A stretch of DNA of 64,000 nt, from positions 2,852,001-2,916,000 of the forward strand of contig CAVZUK010000003.1 of assembly GCA_963778465.1 (NCBI GenBank), given 5' to 3'. Each line of letters opens with the position of its first letter. Position 1 is the first letter of the stretch. Positions 30,259 to 39,244 of this stretch are shown here, piece after piece. The notes beneath the pieces were generated by a model. It was given only the letters and a program-made list of their open reading frames with translations, had not been told where the DNA came from and did not search any database. The position numbers were made by a program, and so were the translations under genes. The DNA is from CAVZBW01 sp963778465 (GTDB lineage: Bacteria > Actinomycetota > Acidimicrobiia > Acidimicrobiales > RAAP-2).

Positions 30259-31021
30259 GCGGTCACACCGGTTCTTCTGGCACCGCGTCCGCTGGCGGGT
30301 GGTGAGCGAGTACCTCCCCGACGCCGAGCCCTTCGAGCTCGTCGACGTGGGCGCCGGAGCGGGGCTGCTCGGAGAGTTCCTGGCACACGACCGGCCATTG
30401 GCCTCGTACCGCTTCGTGGAGCCCATCGCGTCGCTTCGGGCCGTCCTCACGAGCCGGTACGGGTCGGCCGCCGACGCCGGCGAAGACCGCGGCTACCGTT
30501 CGGCGCGCTTCGTCACCCTGCTCGACGTCCTCGAGCACCAGGAGGACGACCGGCAGTTCCTGGCCGAGCTGCTCGACAAGATGGAGCCCGGCGCCACCCT
30601 CCTGCTCACCGTCCCCGCGGGCGAGGACCTGTGGTCGCAGTGGGACGTCTCCCTCGGCCACCACCGCCGCTATAGCCGACAGTCCCTGGTCGAGCGCTTC
30701 GACGGCCTGCCCGTGCACATCCGGGAGGTCTCGTACCTGTTTCCCGAGCTGCTCCCCCTCGCCCTCCTCCGTGCCCGGCGACTGCGCCGGGTTCGCCAGC
30801 CGCTCACCGTGCCTCCGGGCCCGGAGCTCGCCTCATCCGAGCCCGACCGAGAGCTTCCACCCGACGACGCCGCCGCGTTTCCCGAGTTGCCGGGGTTCGT
30901 GGACGACGTCTTGACGGCCCTGGGCCGGGGCTCTGCGACGCTCCGTCGGCGATGGCGGGCAGGGACCTCCCTCTTTCTCGCCGCGACGATCTCGCGCGAA
31001 ACGCCCGATGGTCCGAGCTAG
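30218..31021 (+). CDS. class I SAM-dependent methyltransferase
   Basis: 267 residues. The start TTG 30218 lies inside the GT2 gene, a 41-base overlap suggesting translational coupling; a later start would cut into the fold. The SAM motif is VDVGAGAGLLGEFL at about residue 42, with FVTLLDVLEHQEDDRQFL as motif II and GATLLLTVPAGEDLWS following. The methyl acceptor is unknown; the link to GT2 and YfhO-like genes suggests a lipid-linked sugar. Its stop overlaps the start of the next gene by 14 bases. Confidence 0.8.
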   Translation: MSVPLEDHLLRQLERSHRFFWHRVRWRVVSEYLPDAEPFELVDVGAGAGLLGEFLAHDRPLASYRFVEPIASLRAVLTSRYGSAADAGEDRGYRSARFVTLLDVLEHQEDDRQFLAELLDKMEPGATLLLTVPAGEDLWSQWDVSLGHHRRYSRQSLVERFDGLPVHIREVSYLFPELLPLALLRARRLRRVRQPLTVPPGPELASSEPDRELPPDDAAAFPELPGFVDDVLTALGRGSATLRRRWRAGTSLFLAATISRETPDGPS

Positions 31022-33582
31022 CGCCCCCCGGGCCGCGACGATCTCGCGAAGGACCGGCCCGAGTCCCCTCGCCTGGGCACGGGCGCATCCGAACCTCACC
31101 GCTCTCGGGCTCTACGTGATCCTGGCGGTGCTCTTCTTCCTGCCCGGCCTCCTCCCGGGCCACACCACCTCCGGAGCGGATTACCTGTGGAGCGCGGCGC
31201 CCTGGAACACGAGCGTCCCGAGCACCATCCCGCTGCGCGCCACCCACCCGGTCATCTACGGGGCCAACCCCGTGCTGGTCGATCCCGTCACCGTCTTCGA
31301 GCCGTTCCTCCAGTACACGCGCTCGCAGCTGCCGCACATCCCCCTCTGGGATCCCTACATCATGGGCGGCACTCCCTACCTGGCGGACATGCAGTCGGCG
31401 ATCTTCTCGCCCTTCAGCCTGCCGGCGTACGTCTTCCCATTCTGGTGGTCCCTCAGCGTGATCGCGGTCTTGAAGGTCCTCGTCGGCTGCATGGGGGCCT
31501 TCCTCCTCGGTCGGGTCTTCAAGATGCGCTTCGCCGGGGCCTTCCTGTGCGGGGCCATCTTCGGCTTCGGCCTCTTCATGATCGTCTGGCTGGCGTGGCC
31601 GCTCACCAACGTCTTTCCGTTGATCCCTTGGATGCTGGTCGCAACCGAACGCCTGATACGCCGGCCGGGGCTCCTCTCCGTGGCAGGACTCTCCGGGCTC
31701 GTAGCGCTGCAGTTCTTTGGTGGCCACCCAGAGTCGAGCTTCGATGCCCTCGTCGTCACCGTGGCCTTCTTCGTCCTCCGGGTACTGCAAGAACCCGGAG
31801 GCGTCGCCTCCGCCATCTCGAGAGCCGGACCCCAGGGGCGGTCCCGGACCGGTGCCGCCGCCCTCCAGGCGTGGCGACCGGCCGTCGCCTTGGTGGTGGC
31901 GCTCGGGTTGGGAACGGCACTCGCGGCAATCGTGCTGCTGCCCTTCCTCGAGCTGCTGCACCAGTCCTCGGACCTGACCTCGAGGCCTCGCGGCGCCGTC
32001 TCGGTCTCCCCGCACTACTACTTCTCCGCCCTGTTGCCAAACTATTTTCCTGATGTCTTCAAGATGTTGACGGGCTTCTACGCAGGAGCGTTCGCCCTGG
32101 TCCTGGCGGTGGTCGCCCTCTTTCGGGTCCGCACCGAGCGGATCGCCGTGGCCGTGTTCGCGGTGGTGTGCATCCTCGTCGTTCTCGGCATCCAGCCCTT
32201 CTTCGGAGCCATCGCCCACCTCCCCGGGTTCCGGGACACCTACAACACCCGCCTGAGCATCCTCTACTTGCTCGGCATCGGATTGCTGGCCGGTTGGGGC
32301 CTGGACGACCTCACGCGGACGCGCCCACAGGGCCGGAAGGCGGTGGCACTCTGCGGGTTCGCCGTCGCGCTTCTCCTGTTCCCGGTCCTCCTCGTCGTCG
32401 CCACGGGTGCCACGTCCGCTCGTTTCTTCTCGCGCGCCTTCCAGGTCGCCTGGGGCTTCGCACCGTCGCCCAGCGGCTTCCAGGCGAACTCCCTTCCCAT
32501 CGTTCGCCTCTCGGCGCTCATCATCTGGGTCGTCTTCGCGGGGCTGGCCGCCCTCCTGCTCTACGCTCGGGCGCGGCTGGGCCTCCGGGGCACGGTCTTC
32601 GCCGCTCTCGCGGTGCTCCTCGTCGTCGCCGACCTCTTCCGCGCCGGCATGGGGTTCAACCCGGGAATTCCCGATTCCGAGGCGCAGCAGCCGACGACCC
32701 CGGCGATCGGGTACCTTCAGCACGAGGGCCTGGCCCGCTTCGTCGGCGTCGAGCCCACCGTGGGGATCAACCCCCTCCCGCCCGACGTCGGCCTCCGCTA
32801 CGGGCTCTACGACGCCCGGGGCTACGACTTCCCGGTGTCGGGGCGCTTCGGCGAGATGTGGACCCGCTATGTCGCGCCGCCCACCCCCCTCCTCCCACTC
32901 GATACCACCACGGTCCCCTACTACAACCTCGTTACCGAGCCGGCCACGCTCCGGATCCTGTCCCTGCTGGGCGTGCGCAATATCATGCTGGAGAAGGGCC
33001 AGCCGGCGTTGCACCTCACGGGCGTCCGGCTCGGCTACGACGGCAGCGATGCCGTGATCTACACCAACGACAATGCCCTCCCTCGAACCTGGCTGGTCTC
33101 CGCCCAAATGGTGGTGGCCGACGACGAGCAGGCTCTGACGACGATCGGCTCAGCAGGTTTCGACCCCAGGCGCCAGGTGGTCACCGAGCAGGCCCTTCCC
33201 GGGCTGGCCAAGTCGGGTACGCCGGCGGAGCCGGGCAGCGCGTCCATCTCGACCTACAGCGCACAACGCGTCGTGATCCACGCCACCGCCCAAAAGGCGT
33301 CCGAGCTCGTGCTCTCCGACACGTGGTTCCCCGGCTGGAGCGCAACGGTCGACGGCCGGGCCGTACCGATCAACCGGGTCGACTACACGCTCCGGGGCGT
33401 CTCGGTGCCCGCCGGGCGCCATACCGTCGTGTTCCAGTATGCGCCCGCCAGCTTCCGCTCCGGAGTGTCGCTGAGCCTGATCGCCGCCTTCCTCTGGCTG
33501 CTGGCCGTCGCCTTCGCCGTCGGGCGGCGCCTCGGGATCGGCAGGCGTCGGGCGCCACCTCGTCGCCGGGGAGGACACGTGA
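31008..33582 (+). CDS. YfhO-like multi-span membrane protein (GT-C class), 3-prime end uncertain
   Basis: From ATG 31008 the protein has a first span at about residues 28-48, an outside loop with LWDPYIMGGTPYLADMQSA (typical YfhO/GT-C acidic motif), many further spans and a C-terminal extracytoplasmic domain with DTWFPGWSATVDG and a last hydrophobic segment ending at about residue 845. No stop follows in frame: the frame runs on to 35834 entirely antisense to the next gene. A TGA at 33580-33582 one frame over would give about 857 residues if one base were inserted just before it. YfhO homologs glycosylate surface polymers such as lipoteichoic acid; the substrate here is unknown. Confidence 0.8.
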
Positions 33583-33677
33583 GCTCTGGTCCTCGCCCGC
33601 CGCGAGACCCGGCCCCGGCGGGCGGCCCGCCCGGCGCGCTCCCCCCTGACGGGGCGCGCCCGGGGGTCCCACCCCTC

Positions 33678-33716
33678 CCGGCGATGTCTTCCGGCGATGT
33701 CTCCCGGCTATGTCTC
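33678..33716. repeat. 13-bp tandem repeat (three copies) between convergent genes
   Basis: Three near-identical units of CCGGCGATGTCTC lie between the YfhO-like gene and the convergent GT-C-like gene. The flanking 33600-33670 is very GC-rich with imperfect hairpins, so this space may act as a bidirectional terminator. Confidence 0.6.
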
Positions 33717-33746
33717 CGGGGGCCCGGACCAGGCGCCGTCGCAGCC

Positions 33747-35771
33747 TCAAGAGGCGCCGCCGAGCAGGCAGTCGGGTACTGCCTGACGCGACGGGCTGCT
33801 CCAGTGTTCCGTGTCGGTACAGCGAGCGAAGTCCGACTCGGAGACCGTCACCAGTGGGCTGGGGGTCTGGACGTCGGTCCATACCCAGGCGTCGTGTTGG
33901 AACTCGGGCTTCCGCCCGACCGCCAGGGTAAACAGCCCGAGAGCCTCCGAGGGGTGGTCCCCCTGGTCGTAGGGAGGCAGACCCGCCGGGTCCGGGAGCA
34001 CGATCGTCGTGACGCCCCACCCGTGCAGGGCCTCGCGTACGGCGCCGACGTCCCCCGGGGTGATGGTGGGAGTGCCGTAGAGCGACAGGGACACGCCGTT
34101 GATCACGGTCTGCCCCGCCCGTTCCTTGCCGGCCCGCAAAAGCACGCCGCCCGGGCCGGCACCGCCCGCCATGGCGAACTGCAGCTCGTCGACGGCCTGC
34201 CAGGACTCGGCCGACTCGACGAGGCTGAAGGGGGCCGGGTAGGCGAGGACCACCTCGCCGGCGGGGAGGTGGGGCCCGACCTGGGCAAACCACTCCGGCA
34301 ACACGACGGGCACGGTGGTCAGGGGCACGTTGGTCGCCAGGGAGCTCATGACGGGCACCAGCGCCAGCGCCGCCACCGCCAGGGCGACGAGGGCGCCGAC
34401 GGCGCTCGTCACGAATCCGGCGACGTGGCCGCGCCACCGGGTGAGCAGGTCCCGAGCCACGGTGACCGACGCATGGCGCGTCCGGTCGATGACGATGGCC
34501 AAGAGCGCCGCCGCACAGAAGGCGGTCACGGCGGCAAAGCGCCCGGGGATGAGGTTCTGGACGATTGGGACGTGGACGAGGGCCGCCCAGGGGACCCGAT
34601 CGCCCAGCGAGATGACCGCTACACCGAGTCCGAGCGCGCCAAAGAACCACAGCCGACGATCGCGACGCCAGACGACGAGACCGGCCGCCAGAACCACCAA
34701 CAACCCGATCCCCAGGTACTCGGGGTCGGGCAGCGGCGCCCCCAGGTAGCCACCCCACGTGTGCATGCCCGTGGCGAGGGCGGTCTGATAGTGCAGGTCC
34801 CAGATGTTGCTCAGCACGGCGCCCCCCGCCCCCGGCGGCAGCGTCGGCCAGATCAGGCCGGAGAGATGGGCCGGACCCCGCAGCACGAACCACAACGGAT
34901 AGGCCAACGCCACGAACGAGACCACCGCGGCCACCGCAAGCCCGCGGAGCGCGTCGGGAGCCCGCCGGGCAACCTGGGCCCGGTCCACCGCCAGCCCGTA
35001 GACGGCCAGCAGCGCGATCCCGAGGAGGGCGGACGCCACGACGATCAGCAGCATCTCCGTGCCGAGGAAGAACTGCACGACCACGAGGAGCCCGAGAACC
35101 GCCCCGACCCGGTAGGGGCTCCTCCGCTGGGACAAGAGCAGCTCGTCCAGGCACCCCGCCATCAGAGGCAGGAGGGCGAGCGCCGAAAGCATGAGATGCC
35201 CACCGGCGAGGGCGACGAAGGCGAAGGGCGAGAGGGCGAAGAGCAACCCACCCACGAAGGCGGCGGGTGTCCAGCGCACCCAGCGACGCAGGAGCCAGAA
35301 CATGGCGAGGGCAGTCAGAGCGGGCACCAGAGTCGATGCGACATTGAAGGTGGCCACCGGACCCCAGAGCAGGGTGACCGGAATCAGCGGTACACCCAGC
35401 GCCAGGACGCTCGTGTTCGAGAGCAGATTGGTGCCGGTGGGGTGAAAGAGCGCCGTCGAAAACAGCGGACTGTGGCCGTGGACAAGGGCGTAGGCGGGCC
35501 ATTCGAGGTACCAGAGGAACAGCGAGGTGTCTCCACAGCCGCAGATGGTGGAGTTCGTGGGATGCGTGGACCACACCTGCCACCACAGCACGATGGAGAT
35601 GGCCACGTACGCGAGCAGGACCAGGGCGAACGTGCCGAGCGAGCGCCGTCGGCGGCGCGAACGATGGCGGTGCGACGGGGGGCTCAACCCAGCGTGCAGG
35701 CTCGATCCGGTAGGGGCGCCCGGCGCGGCGACGGCGCGACTCACGAGCCAGGCGGCGACATCGGCTCGCAC
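33747..35771 (-). CDS. GT-C-like membrane protein, CGC-motif paralog 1
   Basis: 674 residues from GTG 35771. A basic leader precedes the first span (about 48-66), then an outside loop with THPTNSTICGCGDTSLF and LEWPAYALVHGH, holding acidic residues where GT-C enzymes have their catalytic Asp/Glu, plus two cysteines. About ten spans follow, then a C-terminal extracytoplasmic region ending in a Cys pair (FARCTDT and AVPDCLL). By eye it matches the genes at 47590 and 49665 along its whole length. No named family is certain; a polyprenyl-sugar-dependent glycosyltransferase is the best inference. A Tat-exported protein gene lies 73 bases upstream on the same strand. Confidence 0.82.
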   Translation of the reverse strand: MRADVAAWLVSRAVAAPGAPTGSSLHAGLSPPSHRHRSRRRRRSLGTFALVLLAYVAISIVLWWQVWSTHPTNSTICGCGDTSLFLWYLEWPAYALVHGHSPLFSTALFHPTGTNLLSNTSVLALGVPLIPVTLLWGPVATFNVASTLVPALTALAMFWLLRRWVRWTPAAFVGGLLFALSPFAFVALAGGHLMLSALALLPLMAGCLDELLLSQRRSPYRVGAVLGLLVVVQFFLGTEMLLIVVASALLGIALLAVYGLAVDRAQVARRAPDALRGLAVAAVVSFVALAYPLWFVLRGPAHLSGLIWPTLPPGAGGAVLSNIWDLHYQTALATGMHTWGGYLGAPLPDPEYLGIGLLVVLAAGLVVWRRDRRLWFFGALGLGVAVISLGDRVPWAALVHVPIVQNLIPGRFAAVTAFCAAALLAIVIDRTRHASVTVARDLLTRWRGHVAGFVTSAVGALVALAVAALALVPVMSSLATNVPLTTVPVVLPEWFAQVGPHLPAGEVVLAYPAPFSLVESAESWQAVDELQFAMAGGAGPGGVLLRAGKERAGQTVINGVSLSLYGTPTITPGDVGAVREALHGWGVTTIVLPDPAGLPPYDQGDHPSEALGLFTLAVGRKPEFQHDAWVWTDVQTPSPLVTVSESDFARCTDTEHWSSPSRQAVPDCLLGGAS

Positions 35772-35844
35772 AAACCGGGCCAGGTCAATCGGACCACTGG
35801 AAGCGCATGCTACCGAGGTCCAAACGGTCCCTGAGGTCCGAAGC

Positions 35845-36444
35845 CTAGAGGCTCGCGGCGTACGCTTCGGAGCTCCACTCGTCGACGGACATGCCGACCG
35901 CGGTCGTGAAGTTGTTGTTGTCGACCACGGTGATGAAGTAGATCCATAGCTTGTCTGCGGGCCGCACGACGACGTCGTGCGCAGCGAAGCTCATATCCCC
36001 GTTGCCCGTCAGCTGCGCGTTGCCACAGCAGCCGAGCCATCCCCCGAGACTCTTGGCCATGTGGTCGATGGCCTCGGAGTCCGGCCAGGACGCGGGCAGC
36101 CTGTACAGGTAGGTTTGCACCTGGCTACCGATCGCGCCGTCGAAGTTCACGTTCCAGTAGACGCGCCGCACATCCCAGAGACGCCCGGGTGCCGGGCGGG
36201 CGCCGGCCGAGAGCTGCACCCCGCACGTCGCGTTCCGGACGTACCCGAAGTTGGTGAAACTCCTGTCAATGGGATCGGATGACGTCACCTTGGTCTCGCT
36301 CGCCTCCGAAGCCCCCGCCGTAACCGGGCCGGCCAGCGAGGCGCCGATCGCCCCCCCGGTGCCCGCGATGAGGAACCGCCGGCGTGACAATCCCTCGGAT
36401 GCCGATCGTCCACGGTCGGCCTCGTCGCGCTCGTCGGCAGTCAC
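35845..36444 (-). CDS. Tat-exported protein of unknown function
   Basis: 199 residues from 36444. The N-terminus carries a twin-arginine signal: SRRRFLIAGTGGAIGA at about residues 20-35, then AGPVTAGASEA as a likely cleavage region, so the folded protein should be exported. The mature part of about 150 residues has three cysteines, including a CC pair in GWLGCCGNAQ, and regular beta-strand-like segments (VYWNVNF, VQTYLYRL, DKLWIYFITVV). I do not recognise the family. It lies upstream of the first GT-C paralog on the same strand and head to head with an acyltransferase gene. Confidence 0.75.
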   Translation of the reverse strand: MTADERDEADRGRSASEGLSRRRFLIAGTGGAIGASLAGPVTAGASEASETKVTSSDPIDRSFTNFGYVRNATCGVQLSAGARPAPGRLWDVRRVYWNVNFDGAIGSQVQTYLYRLPASWPDSEAIDHMAKSLGGWLGCCGNAQLTGNGDMSFAAHDVVVRPADKLWIYFITVVDNNNFTTAVGMSVDEWSSEAYAASL

Positions 36445-36868
36445 CGATACTCCCCGTCCCCGTCCGCCAAATTTCGAGTGCTGAGCCTATCCGCCGTCCA
36501 CCTCGGGCAACGGCCCCTCACGATTGTCAGCAGGTTTGCTCTGACTCCTGGCCACTACCCCGAAACCCACCTCGACCGGAGGCGCGCTGCTCCGCCTGGG
36601 ATCTCCGTCCGCGAGGACTTCGATGACCTCGGGCCGACCACCTGCCGAACTCGTTGTTGCGTATGTTGTGTGGTTCGCCCCTCACTGCTGGCACGCGTCC
36701 GGGGCCGTAACCGCCCCGTCAAGACGGTCTACGGGAATGATCAGGCCTCGAGCTGGGTAGCTCATTCTCTGACGTTGCGCAGTTTCAACATCAAACGAGC
36801 CCAGCGCCGCTGATACCTTAGAAAAGCCGATCCGTTCAAGTCCAACATCCAGAGCGATCCAAGAGGAC
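36445..36868. other. 424-bp divergent intergenic region
   Basis: The space lies between the Tat-protein gene and the acyltransferase gene and is less GC-rich than its surroundings. No RNA gene, repeat or convincing reading frame is seen. It must contain promoters in both directions, but I cannot place them. Confidence 0.5.
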
Positions 36869-39037
36869 ATGCCGTCGTATAGCCACTTCAACGCCCTTCC
36901 TCTGGGCTCAGGATCGGTCCCCGGCCACCGCCGAGGGGGCGAACGCGAACTCCTCCGGCGAACGATGCTCGGTCGCCACCAATCGGCCGAGAGTGTGGCC
37001 GGCCACGAGCCGACCTCCCTCGTCGCTCACGATGCCGGTCGGCGGGAGAGCCGACTTCCGTACCTCGATGGCCTCCGAGCGTTCGCCGTGCTGGCGGTGC
37101 TCCTCTACCACGGCGGTGTCCCCTGGGTTGACGGTGGCCTACTGGGGGTCGACCTCTTCTTCGTGTTATCGGGATTCTTGATCACGGGCTTGCTGGTCCG
37201 TGAGTATGCCAAGCGTTGCACCATCCGATTGGGGGCATTCTGGGCGGGCCGGGCGCGGCGACTGCTCCCCGCGCTGGTCATTCTGCTCCTCGGCATGAGC
37301 GCCTTCATTCACTTCTTTGCCTCAACGATCAATGTGACGAGCGTGCGCGGTGACGCCTTCTCCACCATGTTCTATTTTGCGAACTGGCACTTCGTGTTCT
37401 CTGATCAGGGCTATTTCGTGCAGTCCACTGCGCCATCCCCCCTTCTTCATACCTGGTCGTTGGCGGTCGAGGAGCAGTACTACCTGATTTGGCCGCTCAT
37501 CGCCCTCCTCGTCATGAAAAAGTGGGGGGTACGCGCCCTGGCTGTGGTGGCCGGCATGGGTGCCGTGGCGTCCGCGACACTCATGCTGGTGCTGTATCAC
37601 GTCGGCGCGTCGACCGACCGTCTCTACTACGGCACCGACACGCGAGCCCAAGCGCTCCTCGTGGGCTCCTGCCTCGGAGCAGTGGCATGGAGCCGCAACG
37701 ACAGCTGGCGCGTGGTCCGTCGTAGATGGGCGGTCACGTCGAGGGGCTTGTGGAGCGGATTGTTGCTCGCTCTCGTTGGGAGCGGCTACCTGCTCTGGGC
37801 ATGGCACGCGCTCCAGGGCCAGGAGCCCTTTCTCTATCAGGGTGGATTCCTGCTGGTCGCGGTAGCCGCGGGAGCGGTGATCACGGTCGTCACGAGCTGG
37901 CCGGGATCCTTCCTTTCGGGATTCCTCTCCATTCGTCCTCTTGTCTTTCTGGGACGCATCTCCTACGGCGTGTACCTCTACCACTGGCCAATCTTTCTGG
38001 CCCTCGACCGCGCCCAACCGGCATTGAAGGGGGGATCGCTGCTCGCGGTGAAGCTGCTGCTCACGTTCGTCGTCGCGACCTTGTCGTGGCGATTCGTAGA
38101 GGAGCCCATTCGTCAACGACGTTGGTTGCAGTCGTGGCGAGGTCCCGTCACGACGGTCTTGGCAGCGATCGGGACGACCATCGCCTTGGTAGTTGCCACA
38201 GCAGTCCCGGCGGCGGCACAGTTGAGCGACTCGAGCGAGACGCGCAGCGCAAATGCCATGCCGCCAGCGGAGATCAGCGCACTCCGTACGGACCACACGT
38301 TCACCTCGAACCCGATTCGGTTCCTGCTCCTCGGTGACTCCGTGGCGCTGACAACGGGAGTTGGCCTCTCGGTCGGAGCCACGCAGCACTACGGCGTGAA
38401 GGTGGTGACCCGCGGAATGTTGGGTTGTGACTTTGATCACGTGCCCTCGATGTTGGGCGGCATCCAGTTCGGGACTGCTCCCGGTGAGAACTGTTACTCG
38501 TGGCCAAGCGACTGGCGCAGCTTCGTCAGCCAGGTTCACCCTCAGGTCGTCGGGTTGCTCATCGGTCGCTTCGAGTTGGCCAATCACCTCGTTGACGGGC
38601 ACTGGGTGCATCTCGGCGAGAGGAGTTGGGACCAGCACCTGGAAAGCGAGATCAATCACGCCATCCAGATCGCCGCACACGGTGGGGCACGGGTGGTGCT
38701 CTTCACCTTTCCTTACATCGATCCGCCCGACCGACAACTCGACGGGGAGCCGTATCCGGAAAACGATCCGTCGAGGGTGACCGAGTGGAACCGGCTCTTG
38801 CGGCAGACGGCGGCCCGCTATCCGGGGACCGTCACCGTGATTCCCCTCGATCGCATGTTGGATCCGACGGGGCGGTATGCGACGGTGGTGGACGGGGTCC
38901 AAGTACGAGTTCCCGACGATGGCATCCACGTCAGCGTTGCCGGTGGCGAATTGGTGCAGCCACGCGTCCTTCCCGAGGTGGCCGAGCTGGGCCTCCAGGA
39001 CATCGCTCAGCAGACTCTCAGCCGCAAGACACGGTAG
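36869..39037 (+). CDS. acyltransferase-3 with C-terminal SGNH domain
   Basis: 722 residues from 36869; the conserved domain begins only at about residue 64 (YLDGLRAFAVLAVLLYH), so the true start may be ATG 36965 or later. AT3 motifs include LFFVLSGFLITGLL, RARRLLPAL and HTWSLAVEEQYYLIWP. The C-terminal SGNH part has FLLLGDSVALTTG (block I) and DDGIHVSVAG (Asp-His) close to the end. The predicted role is O-acylation of a surface glycan. Another homolog follows directly on the same strand. Base composition is a little lower in GC than the glycolysis genes. Confidence 0.88.
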   Translation: MPSYSHFNALPLGSGSVPGHRRGGERELLRRTMLGRHQSAESVAGHEPTSLVAHDAGRRESRLPYLDGLRAFAVLAVLLYHGGVPWVDGGLLGVDLFFVLSGFLITGLLVREYAKRCTIRLGAFWAGRARRLLPALVILLLGMSAFIHFFASTINVTSVRGDAFSTMFYFANWHFVFSDQGYFVQSTAPSPLLHTWSLAVEEQYYLIWPLIALLVMKKWGVRALAVVAGMGAVASATLMLVLYHVGASTDRLYYGTDTRAQALLVGSCLGAVAWSRNDSWRVVRRRWAVTSRGLWSGLLLALVGSGYLLWAWHALQGQEPFLYQGGFLLVAVAAGAVITVVTSWPGSFLSGFLSIRPLVFLGRISYGVYLYHWPIFLALDRAQPALKGGSLLAVKLLLTFVVATLSWRFVEEPIRQRRWLQSWRGPVTTVLAAIGTTIALVVATAVPAAAQLSDSSETRSANAMPPAEISALRTDHTFTSNPIRFLLLGDSVALTTGVGLSVGATQHYGVKVVTRGMLGCDFDHVPSMLGGIQFGTAPGENCYSWPSDWRSFVSQVHPQVVGLLIGRFELANHLVDGHWVHLGERSWDQHLESEINHAIQIAAHGGARVVLFTFPYIDPPDRQLDGEPYPENDPSRVTEWNRLLRQTAARYPGTVTVIPLDRMLDPTGRYATVVDGVQVRVPDDGIHVSVAGGELVQPRVLPEVAELGLQDIAQQTLSRKTR

Positions 39038-39131
39038 GTGGGCCACGCGCCGGATCCCAGCGGCGTGCTCCGCACCGATGGTGGGTAGCAAGATGATGAG
39101 ATGAAGGGTGCCAGCCAGCCACCGGCGAGGT

Positions 39132-39148
39132 GACCGGGGTCCCCGGTC
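39132..39148. promoter_or_regulatory. 17-bp perfect inverted repeat GACCGGGG-T-CCCCGGTC
   Basis: A perfect palindrome with 8-base arms lies between the two tandem acyltransferase genes, about 97 bases before the second start. With a single central base it cannot form a normal terminator loop, so a regulator-binding site is more likely than a terminator. Confidence 0.4.
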
Positions 39149-39244
39149 CGCTTGGCGCGGCTGGGCGGCGGGCCAGCACCTGCCGTTAGGCCAGCGCAGG
39201 GGTGCCAGCATGACGCCCCATTCCCTCTCGTAGATTGGAGCCTC

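Noticed and set aside
33583..35834. In-frame continuation of the YfhO-like gene through the convergent gene
   Set aside because: It is wholly antisense to a gene with conserved paralogs and has no domain-like content; a lost stop or frameshift is more likely.
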